Shown here one piece after another: positions 1 to 9,665 of a stretch of 64,000 nt of DNA. The first letter of the stretch is position 1, and each line of letters opens with the position of its first letter. The DNA comes from Caulobacterales bacterium (GTDB lineage: Bacteria; Pseudomonadota; Alphaproteobacteria; Caulobacterales; Parvularculaceae): the NCBI GenBank assembly GCA_020638525.1, contig JACKIL010000006.1, forward strand, positions 1-64,000, given 5' to 3'. A model generated the notes under the pieces. It ran no database searches. It saw only the letters and a program-made list of their open reading frames with translations, and was not told the origin of the DNA. The translations under genes were made by a program, and so were the position numbers.

Positions 1-1
1 A

Positions 2-682
2 AGTCACCGTCTCGCCCAGCGTGCGCACCGATTGATCCGCGCCCGCGTCAGCCGTCGGGGCCATGTCGGACGGACCTTCGAAAATCAACTGGTCCATCAG
101 GACGCCGGTAGAGACGTCGAGTGCAACGAAAATCGACTTTATGTTGGGAACGCTGGATTCGACGCCAAGGAAGTTGTCGGCGAAATTGGCGATGCCTGCG
201 GGATCGCTTTTCGTGACGCGCTCTACTACTTGTCCGTTGGCGTCGCGCGCCTCAACGATCAGCGTCGCTGGCTGCGAGGTGGACGCAAGGTAGATCCCCG
301 CGCGGACGGCGTTGATCGGCAGGATGAATTCAAAGCCCTGCTCCTCGCCCGATTGCGAAACGAAGGGGTTGGCGCAGACGACGGCTGATCCATCGACGAG
401 CTGGTTCTCTTGGAACGTGACGCCGAAGCACCCGCCCGTGCGGCCCCCTGAAATTTCGATCACGCCCGGTGTCGAAGCGCCCCGGTTCATTGTCGTCACG
501 CCGGACGCGAATGTCGCCGGGTTGACAATAATCACGAGGTTCTGGCCGTCGGGAACGAAATTCTCAAAGCTTTCAGCTTGCGCATTCGGTCCGAACGCCG
601 CCGGCCCGATCGGCGCCGCGTTCGCGGCTCCGCCTGCGAGAACGCCCGCCACGGCGGCGATAGAAAAAAGACCGCTTTTCAT
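2..682 (-). CDS. secreted protein with Ig/PKD-like region, C-terminus beyond window
   Basis: The reading frame is open from an ATG at 682 to the left edge of the window (227 codons), so only the N-terminal part is present. Residues 1-22 form a typical signal peptide (MKSGLFSIAAVAGVLAGG...ANA). The following 190 or so residues are beta-rich, with no catalytic motif that I recognise. The last visible residues, PTADAGADQSV, match the opening of PKD/Ig-like repeats found in cell-surface and PEP-CTERM-type exported proteins. That suggests repeated Ig-like domains and perhaps a C-terminal sorting signal beyond the window, which is inference. A G-rich stretch lies about 10 bases before the ATG. The gene diverges from the regulator at 998. 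Confidence 0.8.
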   Translation of the reverse strand, partial: MKSGLFSIAAVAGVLAGGAANAAPIGPAAFGPNAQAESFENFVPDGQNLVIIVNPATFASGVTTMNRGASTPGVIEISGGRTGGCFGVTFQENQLVDGSAVVCANPFVSQSGEEQGFEFILPINAVRAGIYLASTSQPATLIVEARDANGQVVERVTKSDPAGIANFADNFLGVESSVPNIKSIFVALDVSTGVLMDQLIFEGPSDMAPTADAGADQSVRTLGETVT

Positions 683-997
683 CGCTTTATTACCCCCCGC
701 CGGTGACCCTTTTCTTGCGTCCACATCGGATCTGCTTTTCCCGCACCTGTTGCGGCGCGGCGGACAATTTTCGGGCTTGCCGACGCTTCGGCGTGTCACG
801 CGCCTCACCCCTGAGTCCCCAGTTGGCGCGCCGCTCCGGGATTTGTCCTGACTGAGAAATGATGGAATAATGATGATGGGGAGTTGGTGTCTCGGCGTGG
901 GCCGCCAACGCATTGTTTTGGAAAGGATATCCCGCGTCGGACGTAGAACTACTGCTCTTCGTCCAGAACAGTCGGCGCGTGGGATTGCTTTACGCTG
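683..997. other. divergent intergenic region
   Basis: This 315-base gap separates the divergent secreted-protein gene and the winged-helix regulator, so promoters for both must lie here. I see no convincing -35/-10 pair, hairpin terminator or small gene in it. Confidence 0.4.
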
Positions 998-2656
998 ATG
1001 CGAAAAGAGCCAAGGAACTTGAAAGTCGCCGACACAGCGCCCGATGGCGACGCATTTTTCATTAGCGGCGTGTTGGTCGAGCCAGGCGAACTCCGCCTCA
1101 ATATCGGCGATGAGGGCGTGCGGCTTGAACCTAAAGTGATGGCGGTGCTGGAAGCGCTGGCCGAGCGGCCCGGGCGGACCTGGAAACGCGAAGACCTGAT
1201 CGATCGGGTCTGGAGCGGATCCGAGGGCGGCGATGAATCGCTGACACGCGCCATCTATCAGCTGCGCAAAGCGTTAGGCCCGTATGTGGGTGAGAACGTC
1301 CTGCTTACGCTGCCGCGAATTGGCTACAGGCTGAACACGAGCATTGAACGCGCGAGGCCTGCAAGCGCCGACATAGCGCCGGACCCCTTCTCTATCGCGG
1401 TAACGCCAATTGAAGATCAGTCGATTGAGAATGCGCAGCCGCATCTGGCCGACGGGCTGACGCGCGACTTGACGGCGCTTCTTTCGCGTACCCCGCGCCT
1501 TCGCGTTGCGCCGATCAGTTCAACTGCGCACCACGCCACAAATGAAGGCGACTCGCCGAATCTCGCCCGAAAGCTCAATGTGCGCTTCATCGTCAAGGGC
1601 TCGCTTGTCCGGCTCGATCATGAAATCCGCTTACGGATTGAACTGATCGACTGCGTCGAAAACTCTCTGCTTTGGTCGCGGCGGTATGAGACGCACCTTG
1701 ACCGGTTTTATGAAGTGCAGGACGAGGCGGTAATCGGCGTTGCAACAGCGATCTCCGCTAAGGTTCGCGTACCCCATAAGGAATTTCCGCGCAGGGACAA
1801 GCGCTTTGACATCTGCGCGTATGAGCTTGTCCAGCGCGCCGAAGCGCTGCGCTATAATTACGGCCGAAATTCTGCGGACCACATTCTGACCCTGCTGGAA
1901 GAGGCCCTGTCGCATAGTCCCGATGATGCGACGGTCGCCGCCGCCCTCGCAGTTCAGTTGAGCCAGCATGTCGTCAGCGGCTGGGTCGATGATCCCACTG
2001 AGACGAGAGAGAGAACCGAAGCGCTGATCAAATCGGCGGTCGCCAGAAGCTCGCAAGATCCCGATGTTCTCGCCGCGGCCGGCGTGGTGGCGACAATGTT
2101 CCACCAGCCAGATGAGGCGATCGAATTCCTCGAGCAATCTGTCGCCCACAACCCGAATGACGCACATGCGCTTGCTGTCCTCGGCTGGCAGCGAAGCCTT
2201 CGATATTCGGATCGCAACGGCGTCAACCTGATTGAAATCGCCGAGGAACGAGCGCCGCATCATCCGCGCTTCGGATTGTGGGCGACCTATCGAGCGACGG
2301 CGCACCTGTTCATGCTTGAATATGAGGCGGGCCTGGCGGGCGCCATTGAGGCCGCGCGGCGCACGCCAAGTTATTTCCAGCCGCTTCTTCACTGCGCATG
2401 GGCCTATGCCGGACTTGGCGACGACGAGGCCGCCTGCGACGCAATCGCCAAAGCCGACGCCATCGAACCGGGCGTCCTGCCGAAATATGTCGACGAAATG
2501 CACAAATGGGCTGCGAACTCCCCCCATAAAATCAGCAGCCATGAAATTCTCGCGCGCCTGCTGGCGCTCGGCGCAAACGCAAGGCCCTCGAGCGTGCAAC
2601 AATCGATTGAGCGACTGCACCCAGGGGCCACAATCAATGTGGCGAACGATCTATAG
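998..2656 (+). CDS. winged-helix transcriptional regulator with TolB-like and TPR regions
   Basis: This 552-residue protein has an N-terminal OmpR/PhoB-type winged-helix DNA-binding domain at about residues 20-115 (ELRLNIGDEGVRLEPKVMAV, then RAIYQLRKALG, ending LPRIGYRL). A region at about 127-255 resembles the TolB/FlgO-like domain often fused to such regulators (PFSIAVTPIEDQS, ADGLTRDLTALLSRTPRLRV). TPR-like helical repeats follow. There is no receiver domain and no obvious transmembrane helix, unlike CadC itself. Regulators of this layout are common beside TonB-dependent receptor genes in alphaproteobacteria. The receptor starts 41 bases downstream on the same strand, so it is the likely target or operon partner. 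Its ligand is unknown. Confidence 0.85.
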   Translation: MRKEPRNLKVADTAPDGDAFFISGVLVEPGELRLNIGDEGVRLEPKVMAVLEALAERPGRTWKREDLIDRVWSGSEGGDESLTRAIYQLRKALGPYVGENVLLTLPRIGYRLNTSIERARPASADIAPDPFSIAVTPIEDQSIENAQPHLADGLTRDLTALLSRTPRLRVAPISSTAHHATNEGDSPNLARKLNVRFIVKGSLVRLDHEIRLRIELIDCVENSLLWSRRYETHLDRFYEVQDEAVIGVATAISAKVRVPHKEFPRRDKRFDICAYELVQRAEALRYNYGRNSADHILTLLEEALSHSPDDATVAAALAVQLSQHVVSGWVDDPTETRERTEALIKSAVARSSQDPDVLAAAGVVATMFHQPDEAIEFLEQSVAHNPNDAHALAVLGWQRSLRYSDRNGVNLIEIAEERAPHHPRFGLWATYRATAHLFMLEYEAGLAGAIEAARRTPSYFQPLLHCAWAYAGLGDDEAACDAIAKADAIEPGVLPKYVDEMHKWAANSPHKISSHEILARLLALGANARPSSVQQSIERLHPGATINVANDL

Positions 2657-2697
2657 CGCAGTCGCCCTGATTGTGGCGGAGCACCGCGAGGAGTTCA

Positions 2698-4962
2698 TTG
2701 GACGCTCAACTTCTCAGCAAGGCCTCGGCGGCGTTTTGCACCATCGGCGCCATGATCGCGGCTCTTCTCATCGTTGAGCCGGCGCGCGCCGCTGAAGCCG
2801 AGCAATCCCTCGACGTCGTTTTCGTTTCGGGGCAGCGGCGGCGCGAAGATGTTCAAGACGTGCCGATCGCGATCAAGTCTCTCTCCGGCGCGGAACTCAG
2901 CGCACGCCAGGTCAGAACGCTTGAAGATCTGAATGGATTGATCCCCGGATTTGTTACGACCAATACAGTTTCCTATGGCGCCGCCCCGCTCAGCATTCGC
3001 GGCGTCGGCGGCGCCAATGGCGGCGGAAATTTCTTCAATGACGAGCCTGTCGCCGTCTACATCGACGGCGTTTACGTCTCGCGCCTGAGCGTGTCGACTG
3101 CGGACCTTATCGATATTGACAGCATTGAAGTGTTGCGCGGCCCGCAAGGAACGCTCTATGGCCGCAATTCAACCGCCGGCGCAGTGCTCATTTCGACGCG
3201 CCGGCCAACCGACGAGACGGAGGGCGCGCTACGCGTCGGCGGCTCTTCGATAGGTGATTATCGCGTCAGCGGATTTCTTTCGGGCGCGCTCAGCGATGCG
3301 CTTTCTGCACGCGCAAGCTTCGGATACTCCAATCGCGACGGCTATGGCCGCAATATTGTCAATGGAGAGAAAGCTGGCGGCGGCGAAGATGCCTCCGCCC
3401 GGCTGTCTCTTCGGTATCGGCCACGCGATTCGATCCGTATCGATCTCATTGGCGACTATCAGAACCGCAAAGCCAATCCTGCGCTTCTAGCAGTTACAAG
3501 CGTCGGCCAGAACGGGACAGCGTCGCCCTTTGCATTGCGAGCGGACTTTCAAGATGTACTGAAAGCCCGTCAATTTGAGTTCGACGATGTGAACTCAACG
3601 GCGTCGGACACGTGGTCACTGACGACGCACGCCGATATCGATCTCGGCTTCGCCACTCTCAACCTCATTTCCGGATGGCGTAACTGGTCTCTGGACGGCG
3701 AACAGGACTCCGACAGCACCGGCCTTCAACTGTTCACCAATCGCGGCGCCATCAGAGCCCGGCAGGTCTCTCAGGAAATACGACTTTCATCCTCCGGCGA
3801 TCGTGCGCTGACATGGTTGGTGGGAGGGCTTTTCCTTTATGACAAGACTGACGTGGAATTCGCCATTCAGAATTTCCAAGGTCTATCAGGTCTTGGCACG
3901 GACGCCCTCTTCAACGCGGCCCAAAAGAACACAGCCTACGCCGTCTTTGCCGACGCGACCTACGACCTCACAGACCGGATAGCCCTCACCGCCGGTGTCC
4001 GGTACAGCCAGGAGACCAAGGATTTCAGCAACGATCTTCTGATCTCTATACTGAATGGTGGAACGGCGCCGCCATCCTTTCTGGGCGGAGCGACTTTCGC
4101 CGCCGGCGATATATTCTCCGATCCACCCGTATTTTCGGATCGAACAAGTTTCAATGATGTTTCTCCGCGCGCCGTCGTGGAGTTCAAGCCTGACGACAAC
4201 ACTTTGCTATATGCGAGTTACAGCCAAGGGTTCAAAAGTGGCGGGTTTAATTCCTTCGGCCTCACGCCAGCTTTCGATTCCGAAAACATTCATGCCTACG
4301 AAATCGGAGTGAAGTCGGAACTGGCCGACCGGCGCATCCGGCTCAATGCCTCGTTCTTCATGTACGATTACACAAATCTGCAAATCCGCCTGCCAGTCCC
4401 GACCGGCGGCGTAGACATCCGCAATGTTGCGGCTTCGAAAATAAAGGGTTTCGAAATAGAAGGAACGGCTTCGCCTTTCGCTGGTTTCACCGTGGCGGGA
4501 AGCCTTGCGCTTCTCGACGCCGAGATTACGCAGGGCATGATCCCGGCGATCGCTTCGGATACGCCACCTTTTCCCATAGGGGCGCCGCTGCCCTTGATCA
4601 CCGAAAATGTCAGCGGCAACCGGCTGACGCGCGCGCCTGAGTTTCAGGCTTTCGCCACAGCCGAGTATGAACGTGAGTTCGGCTCGCTAACGGCCAGCCT
4701 AAGCGCAACCTACCGGCGTCAAAGCAGCGTGTTCTTTCTCGAAACCAACCAGAACACGCCGACATTCCGCAACCGGGGCTGGCAAGAGATCGACCTGTCT
4801 GCGACGATTTCGAAGCAGGACAGTCATTGGGAACTTGCGCTGTACGCTCAAAACCTGACGGACAATCGCCACATCACAGCGGTGACTGCGCTCGGCGGCT
4901 TTCCGAATGCTTCGATTATCGCGCCCAGGCGATGGGGCGTCGAGGGAACTCTCCGCTTTTGA
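2698..4962 (+). CDS. TonB-dependent outer-membrane receptor
   Basis: A 754-residue outer-membrane active transporter with a signal peptide (MDAQLLSKASAAFCTIGAMI... through PARA). The plug domain covers about residues 45-165 (SGQRRREDVQDVPIAI, RGPQGTLYGRNSTAGAV), followed by a long beta-barrel ending in Phe (EGTLRF), as BAM substrates do. I chose the TTG at 2698 because GAGGAG lies 4 bases before it and it gives a plausible signal peptide. An in-frame TTG at 2671 lacks this site and an ATG at 2752 would cut the signal peptide. The substrate cannot be read from the sequence. The regulator just upstream may control it. Confidence 0.9.
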   Translation: MDAQLLSKASAAFCTIGAMIAALLIVEPARAAEAEQSLDVVFVSGQRRREDVQDVPIAIKSLSGAELSARQVRTLEDLNGLIPGFVTTNTVSYGAAPLSIRGVGGANGGGNFFNDEPVAVYIDGVYVSRLSVSTADLIDIDSIEVLRGPQGTLYGRNSTAGAVLISTRRPTDETEGALRVGGSSIGDYRVSGFLSGALSDALSARASFGYSNRDGYGRNIVNGEKAGGGEDASARLSLRYRPRDSIRIDLIGDYQNRKANPALLAVTSVGQNGTASPFALRADFQDVLKARQFEFDDVNSTASDTWSLTTHADIDLGFATLNLISGWRNWSLDGEQDSDSTGLQLFTNRGAIRARQVSQEIRLSSSGDRALTWLVGGLFLYDKTDVEFAIQNFQGLSGLGTDALFNAAQKNTAYAVFADATYDLTDRIALTAGVRYSQETKDFSNDLLISILNGGTAPPSFLGGATFAAGDIFSDPPVFSDRTSFNDVSPRAVVEFKPDDNTLLYASYSQGFKSGGFNSFGLTPAFDSENIHAYEIGVKSELADRRIRLNASFFMYDYTNLQIRLPVPTGGVDIRNVAASKIKGFEIEGTASPFAGFTVAGSLALLDAEITQGMIPAIASDTPPFPIGAPLPLITENVSGNRLTRAPEFQAFATAEYEREFGSLTASLSATYRRQSSVFFLETNQNTPTFRNRGWQEIDLSATISKQDSHWELALYAQNLTDNRHITAVTALGGFPNASIIAPRRWGVEGTLRF

Positions 4963-5127
4963 AATGATCGAAGTCTCAAAGTAGTCGATGCTTAAGTTAG
5001 GTCCACTTGCCTGAGAACCAGACGCGTTTGTGATAGTGACGACAGTCTCGCCTATCCCGCTCATGAATAGGTCGGGCCAAATAGCGGAAAGTACGGTGAC
5101 TTTCCTCTCGGCTGGGCGGCTCATGAG

Positions 5128-5151
5128 ATTGCGCTGGATGAATGGTGGGCG
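5128..5151. repeat. att-like copy of tRNA-Val 3' end
   Basis: These 24 bases match 18231-18254 at 23 positions and in the same orientation. The second copy consists of the last bases of the tRNA-Val gene (acceptor stem and CCA) plus 15 bases downstream. Weaker similarity with identical spacing continues leftwards to about 5096, against about 18199. A displaced copy of a tRNA 3' end is what integration of a genomic island leaves behind. No integrase is seen between the copies. Confidence 0.55.
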
Positions 5152-5185
5152 CCGCAGTCTCGCCAGAATGCGTCTCCGGGACCAA

Positions 5186-5207
5186 AATTCACTGATAACA
5201 GTGAATT
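5186..5207. repeat. perfect inverted repeat
   Basis: AATTCACTG (5186-5194) and CAGTGAATT (5199-5207) form 9-base arms around the loop ATAA. No T-run follows on either strand, so it is not an obvious terminator. It lies in mobile-element debris and may be an end or binding site of a lost element. Confidence 0.5.
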
Positions 5208-5208
5208 G

Positions 5209-5384
5209 ACAGGGAAAATTCGCGGATTGGAGCGGGTTTGACGCATTTTCTCGGCGAATAGCCGGGAGAAAACAGCCGGCTACGGGAGAATTCACTAAGC
5301 GGCATAACAGCGAAAATGAACACACCGCGCAGGGAATATTTTTTACGGAACAGGGAAAATTCGTAAGCGCACAGGGAATCCACG
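5209..5384. repeat. short CAGGGAA-type repeats beside an IS66-like end
   Basis: The 14-mer ACAGGGAAAATTCG occurs identically at 5209-5222 and 5350-5363. Related copies are CAGGGAATATT near 5330 and ACAGGGAATCCACG at 5371-5384. GTAAGCGC at 5363-5370 resembles the terminal bases of IS66-family elements. It sits about 80 bases before the tnpA-like fragment at 5448, the distance expected in such elements. I read the stretch as a decayed insertion-sequence left end. Confidence 0.45.
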
Positions 5385-5447
5385 CTTGCGGTGATCGCAT
5401 TGATTTAGATTTGCTCTTTGTCGATTTTCAAAGAAAGAGGCGATCGA

Positions 5448-5645
5448 ATGACGAACGGTTTCGACCCGCAGACGCGCTACGGCGAAGCATTCTGGCAGGC
5501 GCATCACGAAGAGTGGATGCGCGGCGACTTAAATCAGCGGGAATATCACGAACTTCACACGTTGCCACTGAAGCGTTTCGAGAACTGCCGGGCAAAGTTC
5601 AAGGCTGACGCCTCTACCACTTCGACACCTCTCCCTTGGAACTGA
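5448..5645 (+). pseudogene. truncated IS66-type accessory protein (TnpA-like)
   Basis: The 65-residue product (DPQTRYGEAFWQAHHEEWMRG, DLNQREYHELHTLPLKRFEN, RAKFKA) resembles the N-terminal helix-turn-helix part of IS66-family accessory proteins, which are normally well over 100 residues. Similarity stops after RAKFKA and the frame closes soon after. An AGAGG ribosome site precedes the ATG. No tnpB or transposase follows, because hydantoinase B converges at 5752. The copy is therefore a fragment. Family assignment is from memory of the motif, not from a search. Confidence 0.6.
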
Positions 5646-5751
5646 ACCTCAATAATAATAGAATTCAAAGGAAGCGTTGATCATGGACGAATCCGGAACC
5701 TAGGAATTCGGCCCGCTACGGCAAAACCACATGCATCAATGCCCCGCCTTC

Positions 5752-7440
5752 TCAAACCATGCGTACTCCAAAAATGTCTTCGGCTTGCTGAGCATCCAGA
5801 TACCCATTCACTACATCACGAATGATGCGCGCTGGATCTCGCTCAGTGCAGGGCCCCCACCCGCCGCCGCCGCCGCTCCGGATGCTGATCAACTCGTCTT
5901 TAAAGAACGGTCCATAATTTGAAACGCGCTGACGAAGGACCATTTCTCTGTCCGTGTTCGGTCGGCAAATGAATTCATTCGGCTCTCCATTCTTCCCACC
6001 AAACAGACCGCGGCCAATCGGATCCACAGAATTATCTGTGCCAAACAATAACAATACCCCGTCTTCCAATATCCGATAGTCTTTGCGGAGGCCGCATCCA
6101 CCACGATATTTGCCCCAGCCAGCTGCGTCTGGTTGCAGCTCATAACATTCAACACGCAGCGGATAGCGGTTCTCTAGCACTTCAGTCGGCAAGTTTGGCA
6201 CATCGCCATTTCCGATAAACATCATGGTGGAACCATCGTCATGCGGCGTCGCGCCATTTCCCCCGACCAATGGCTCCATCAAGACAAATGGCTCTCCATA
6301 TTTCGGGTCCGTTCGCATCAACCCTACGCCGCAGAGCTGATAGCCGCCCGCGGGGCACCGTTCTCCCAAAACGCCGGAGAGCGCGCGAACGACCAACTCA
6401 AACAGGCATTCTGCAACAAACATATAGCAGTCGACTGGCGTCGGGCGCTGTGGGCTGACGAGCAAGCCGTCTGGAATGATGAAGTTGAGCGCCCGGTTAT
6501 GTCCTTCGTTGGCGGCGTCGTCAGGAAGCAGAAGACTCTTGATAGCAGCGCTGATCTCCGCCTCGGCCCCGTATCTGGGCAGGTTCAAAGGCCCGGCGTT
6601 GGCGGCGGTAGTTCCTTCGAATGAAAAACTGATCTCTTCACCGGCAATGGTGATCTGAAGACACAGTTCAGGCTGCTCGACATTAAACTCGGGATCGATA
6701 TCCAGTTTTATGGATGCTGCGTATTCGCCGTCATCAAGCGCGCGGATCATCTTGCGCATGGCCTGATCGGTTCGATCGATAACTTGCGCCATCGCCGCTT
6801 TGACAGTCTCTGGCGAATATTTGTCACACAAAGCCTTTACGCGCAGCGCGCCCTGCTTACAGGCGGCGATTTGCGCGCTCATATCCCCCATAGCAACCTC
6901 GGGTATGCGGACGTTCAGCTTTATCAACTCGATCAGGTCCGTGTTCTTCCTGCCCGCTGCATAGAGCTTCTGATGCCTGAGACTGAGACCTTCCTGATAG
7001 ATGTCTCTCGAGATTGTACACACGCCGCCGGATGTCATGCCGCCGAGATCAATCCAGTGCGCTGTCGTCGCAGCGAATGCAATTAGCCGTCCCTGATGAA
7101 AAATCGGAAGGTAGATGGTCGTGTCAGCGAGGTGCGTTCCTGTTTCATATGGGTCATTTACAATCAGGATGTCGCCCTCTTCGAACCCATCCGAAGCATG
7201 GTGGCGCAGTCCGCTGGAGACCGTGCACGGAAGCGTGCGCCCAAAAATCAGGCAACCAGGCGCCTCAGACCAGAGTTCGCCCGTGGCCGACAACACGGCG
7301 ACGCCAAAATCCTTAATGTCGTACAGAACTGGATTATATGCCGTGCGAACCAACGTTTTCGCCATTTCGTCGCTCGCCGCGACGATGCTGCTGCGAATGA
7401 TTTCAGCAGTGATAATATCGACTTGTTCAAATTGGCTCAT
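5752..7440 (-). CDS. hyuB: hydantoinase B / oxoprolinase-type subunit
   Basis: This 562-residue protein has the features of the N-methylhydantoinase B (HyuB) family: the opening ITAEIIRSSIVAASDEMAKTL, the GDILIVNDPYETGTHLADTT region at about 107-127, and the glycine-rich C-terminal part VRSGGGGGWG-like (ISIRSGGGGGWGP). HyuB works with HyuA in ATP-dependent opening of cyclic amides such as hydantoins or 5-oxoproline. Related pairs are acetone or acetophenone carboxylases, so the substrate is open. It begins 40 bases after hyuA and ends the minus-strand cluster. Length is normal for the family and the frame is intact. Confidence 0.88.
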   Translation of the reverse strand: MSQFEQVDIITAEIIRSSIVAASDEMAKTLVRTAYNPVLYDIKDFGVAVLSATGELWSEAPGCLIFGRTLPCTVSSGLRHHASDGFEEGDILIVNDPYETGTHLADTTIYLPIFHQGRLIAFAATTAHWIDLGGMTSGGVCTISRDIYQEGLSLRHQKLYAAGRKNTDLIELIKLNVRIPEVAMGDMSAQIAACKQGALRVKALCDKYSPETVKAAMAQVIDRTDQAMRKMIRALDDGEYAASIKLDIDPEFNVEQPELCLQITIAGEEISFSFEGTTAANAGPLNLPRYGAEAEISAAIKSLLLPDDAANEGHNRALNFIIPDGLLVSPQRPTPVDCYMFVAECLFELVVRALSGVLGERCPAGGYQLCGVGLMRTDPKYGEPFVLMEPLVGGNGATPHDDGSTMMFIGNGDVPNLPTEVLENRYPLRVECYELQPDAAGWGKYRGGCGLRKDYRILEDGVLLLFGTDNSVDPIGRGLFGGKNGEPNEFICRPNTDREMVLRQRVSNYGPFFKDELISIRSGGGGGWGPCTERDPARIIRDVVNGYLDAQQAEDIFGVRMV

Positions 7441-7480
7441 TTCACGTTCCCGCAGCTGTTATTTGAGGCTAGGCGCCCGC

Positions 7481-9553
7481 TCATTTATCCAAGTACGTCA
7501 TCAGGATATTTCCGGACTCATCGACCGCAGCACGCCATCCGGACGGCGCCAGGATCGACGTGGACCACTCTTCGATTACGGCCGGCCCATCGAGGTGAAT
7601 TCCCGCAGCAAGATCGTCGCGTTCATAGATTGATGAACGGGTGAAGGCTTTTCGCCCGGTATGAAAAATATCCCTCGTGCGGGGGCGCTGCAACTCTCTC
7701 TCGCCTCCCCGCCACACAGTCATGTCCGGCTTTGAAAGCCGTCCGATCGCGCGACACCTTATGACGACAAGCTCCATCGGCGCGTGCAGATCGCCATGTC
7801 CATAAAGACGTCTGTGGGCGTCAGTAAAACGCTCGCGGACTTTCTCCATGAAAAGTCGCTGGTCATCGAACCACTGTCGATCAAGCGGTATGCTAATGGT
7901 GTAATCTTGTCCGGCATAGCGCATATCCGCGCGGTACAGAAAGTCGATCTCTTCCGGCGAAAACCCGTATTCGCCGATTACGAATCCAGTGCGATCCGCC
8001 AGCTCGTTTAATGTTGACTGAATTGCGGAGAATTCATCAGCAATGAAATTGCGCACGAGAACCTGCGTCGCATCTTCCATATAGTCAGACATCATCAACC
8101 CCCATGCTGAAAAATTCGATGCAAAACGGGGAACGATAATCGTCTTGATATCCAGCTCTTCCGCTAACCGAGCGGCGAACAAACCGCCGCCGCCGCCATA
8201 CGACAACAATACGAAGTCTCGTGGGTCGAGGCCGCGCTCCACAGTCATATAGCGGATAGCATGGCTCATATTGGCCTCGACAATGGAAAGCACGCCGGCG
8301 GCGGCTTGCTCGACATCCATTTGCAGAGGCTCAGCCAATTTACGGCGAATTACGTCTCGCGCGCGATCGATATCAAGGGAGATTTGCGCGCCGAGCAATT
8401 TCTCCGGGTCGAAATATCCAAGCACGAGCTGACAGTCCGTCACCGTGGGTTCGTCGCCGCCGAACCCAAAACATGCCGGCCCCGGCCTGGCGCCAGCGCT
8501 TTGCGGGCCAACCGCGATACTGCCCCGGTGATCGATTCTCGCTATAGAACCGCCGCCTGCGCCGACCGACTTGATGTCGATGCTTGAAGCTAATATCGGC
8601 CGCCTGGCCACCTCCATGCCTGTAACTTCGACGACCTCGCCGTGCTCAATCAGAGCTACATCAAAAGTAGTGCCGCCAACGTCAGCGCAGATGACGTTGT
8701 CAAAACCGAGATCACCGCACAATTTGCGCGCGCCGATGACACCGCCCGACGGCCCGGACATCAGTGTATAAACAGGCTTTTCCGAAGCGCCTTGCGGAGA
8801 ACAAACGCCGCCGTTAGAGCGCATAATTGCGAAAGGCTTCTTGTACCCTTTACGCTCCAGTTCCTGCGTCAACCCCGACAAATAGCTCGCAACCGGCGGT
8901 TGGATGTGAGAGTTCAACACTGCTGTGGAAGTGCGTTCATACTCGCGCCATTCCGACGCGATTTCGTGTGACGCTGTAACGGCGAGCTCAGGGTAATGCG
9001 CCTCAATATGAGCGCGAACCATCTGCTCATGCAGTGGGTTTCGATAAGCATGCAGGAAGCAAATCGCGACGGCCTTCACGCCGTTTGCAACGAGATAGTC
9101 GAGTTCCACATCCAGCTTGCCTGGATCAAGCGTTATCAGGATTTCACCGCGCGCGTCGATCCGTTCCTCTATTTCTCGCCGCAGGTGGCGTTCGACCAAA
9201 GGCGGCGGCTCTCTGTAAAAGAGATCGTACACCTGCTTGCGTCCGCCACGGCCGATTTCCAGCACGTCGCGAAAACCTTTTGTCGTCAAAAGCCCAACCG
9301 GCACGCCGCGCCCTTCAACCAGTGCGTTTAAGGCGACCGTCATCCCATGAAGCAGCTGGTCGATCGTGCCGATGTCGCCTGCTATCCGCTCCAGTCCCGT
9401 CAGAACTGCATCTGTCAGAACCTCGGAAGCGACCGGTTGTTTGTCGACTCGAATCTCGCCGGTATTTTCATCAAGCAGTACATAGTCGATGAACGTTCCG
9501 CCTACATCGATGGCCACTCTGCGTCCGGATTTTTCTCCTGATAGAGGCGTCAC
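7481..9553 (-). CDS. hyuA: hydantoinase A / oxoprolinase-type ATPase subunit
   Basis: A 690-residue HyuA-family protein. The N-terminal ASKHA-type nucleotide-binding motif is VAIDVGGTFIDYVLL (about residues 13-27). A second one, CADVGGTTFDVALI, lies near the middle, with the family motif SGPSGGVIGA between them. It should bind ATP and form a complex with HyuB to hydrolyse or carboxylate a cyclic or activated substrate in the cytoplasm. It starts at GTG 9553, 8 bases after a GGGAG site, and is followed after 40 bases by hyuB. The upstream amidohydrolase ends 112 bases earlier, consistent with one transcript. Confidence 0.88.
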   Translation of the reverse strand: MTPLSGEKSGRRVAIDVGGTFIDYVLLDENTGEIRVDKQPVASEVLTDAVLTGLERIAGDIGTIDQLLHGMTVALNALVEGRGVPVGLLTTKGFRDVLEIGRGGRKQVYDLFYREPPPLVERHLRREIEERIDARGEILITLDPGKLDVELDYLVANGVKAVAICFLHAYRNPLHEQMVRAHIEAHYPELAVTASHEIASEWREYERTSTAVLNSHIQPPVASYLSGLTQELERKGYKKPFAIMRSNGGVCSPQGASEKPVYTLMSGPSGGVIGARKLCGDLGFDNVICADVGGTTFDVALIEHGEVVEVTGMEVARRPILASSIDIKSVGAGGGSIARIDHRGSIAVGPQSAGARPGPACFGFGGDEPTVTDCQLVLGYFDPEKLLGAQISLDIDRARDVIRRKLAEPLQMDVEQAAAGVLSIVEANMSHAIRYMTVERGLDPRDFVLLSYGGGGGLFAARLAEELDIKTIIVPRFASNFSAWGLMMSDYMEDATQVLVRNFIADEFSAIQSTLNELADRTGFVIGEYGFSPEEIDFLYRADMRYAGQDYTISIPLDRQWFDDQRLFMEKVRERFTDAHRRLYGHGDLHAPMELVVIRCRAIGRLSKPDMTVWRGGERELQRPRTRDIFHTGRKAFTRSSIYERDDLAAGIHLDGPAVIEEWSTSILAPSGWRAAVDESGNILMTYLDK

Positions 9554-9665
9554 TCAACATCTCCCTGCTCTACCTCAGGCGTCAGCGCCCGGATTGCATA
9601 TTTTTTTGCTTGTCTTCACTTTGACTTTCGCATCGCGCGAAGCGCCGCTCGCGTTCCCGAAATGC

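Noticed and set aside
5209..5384. CRISPR-like short repeats
   Set aside because: The CAGGGAA repeats are few, irregularly spaced and degenerate, with no spacers of constant length and no cas genes.
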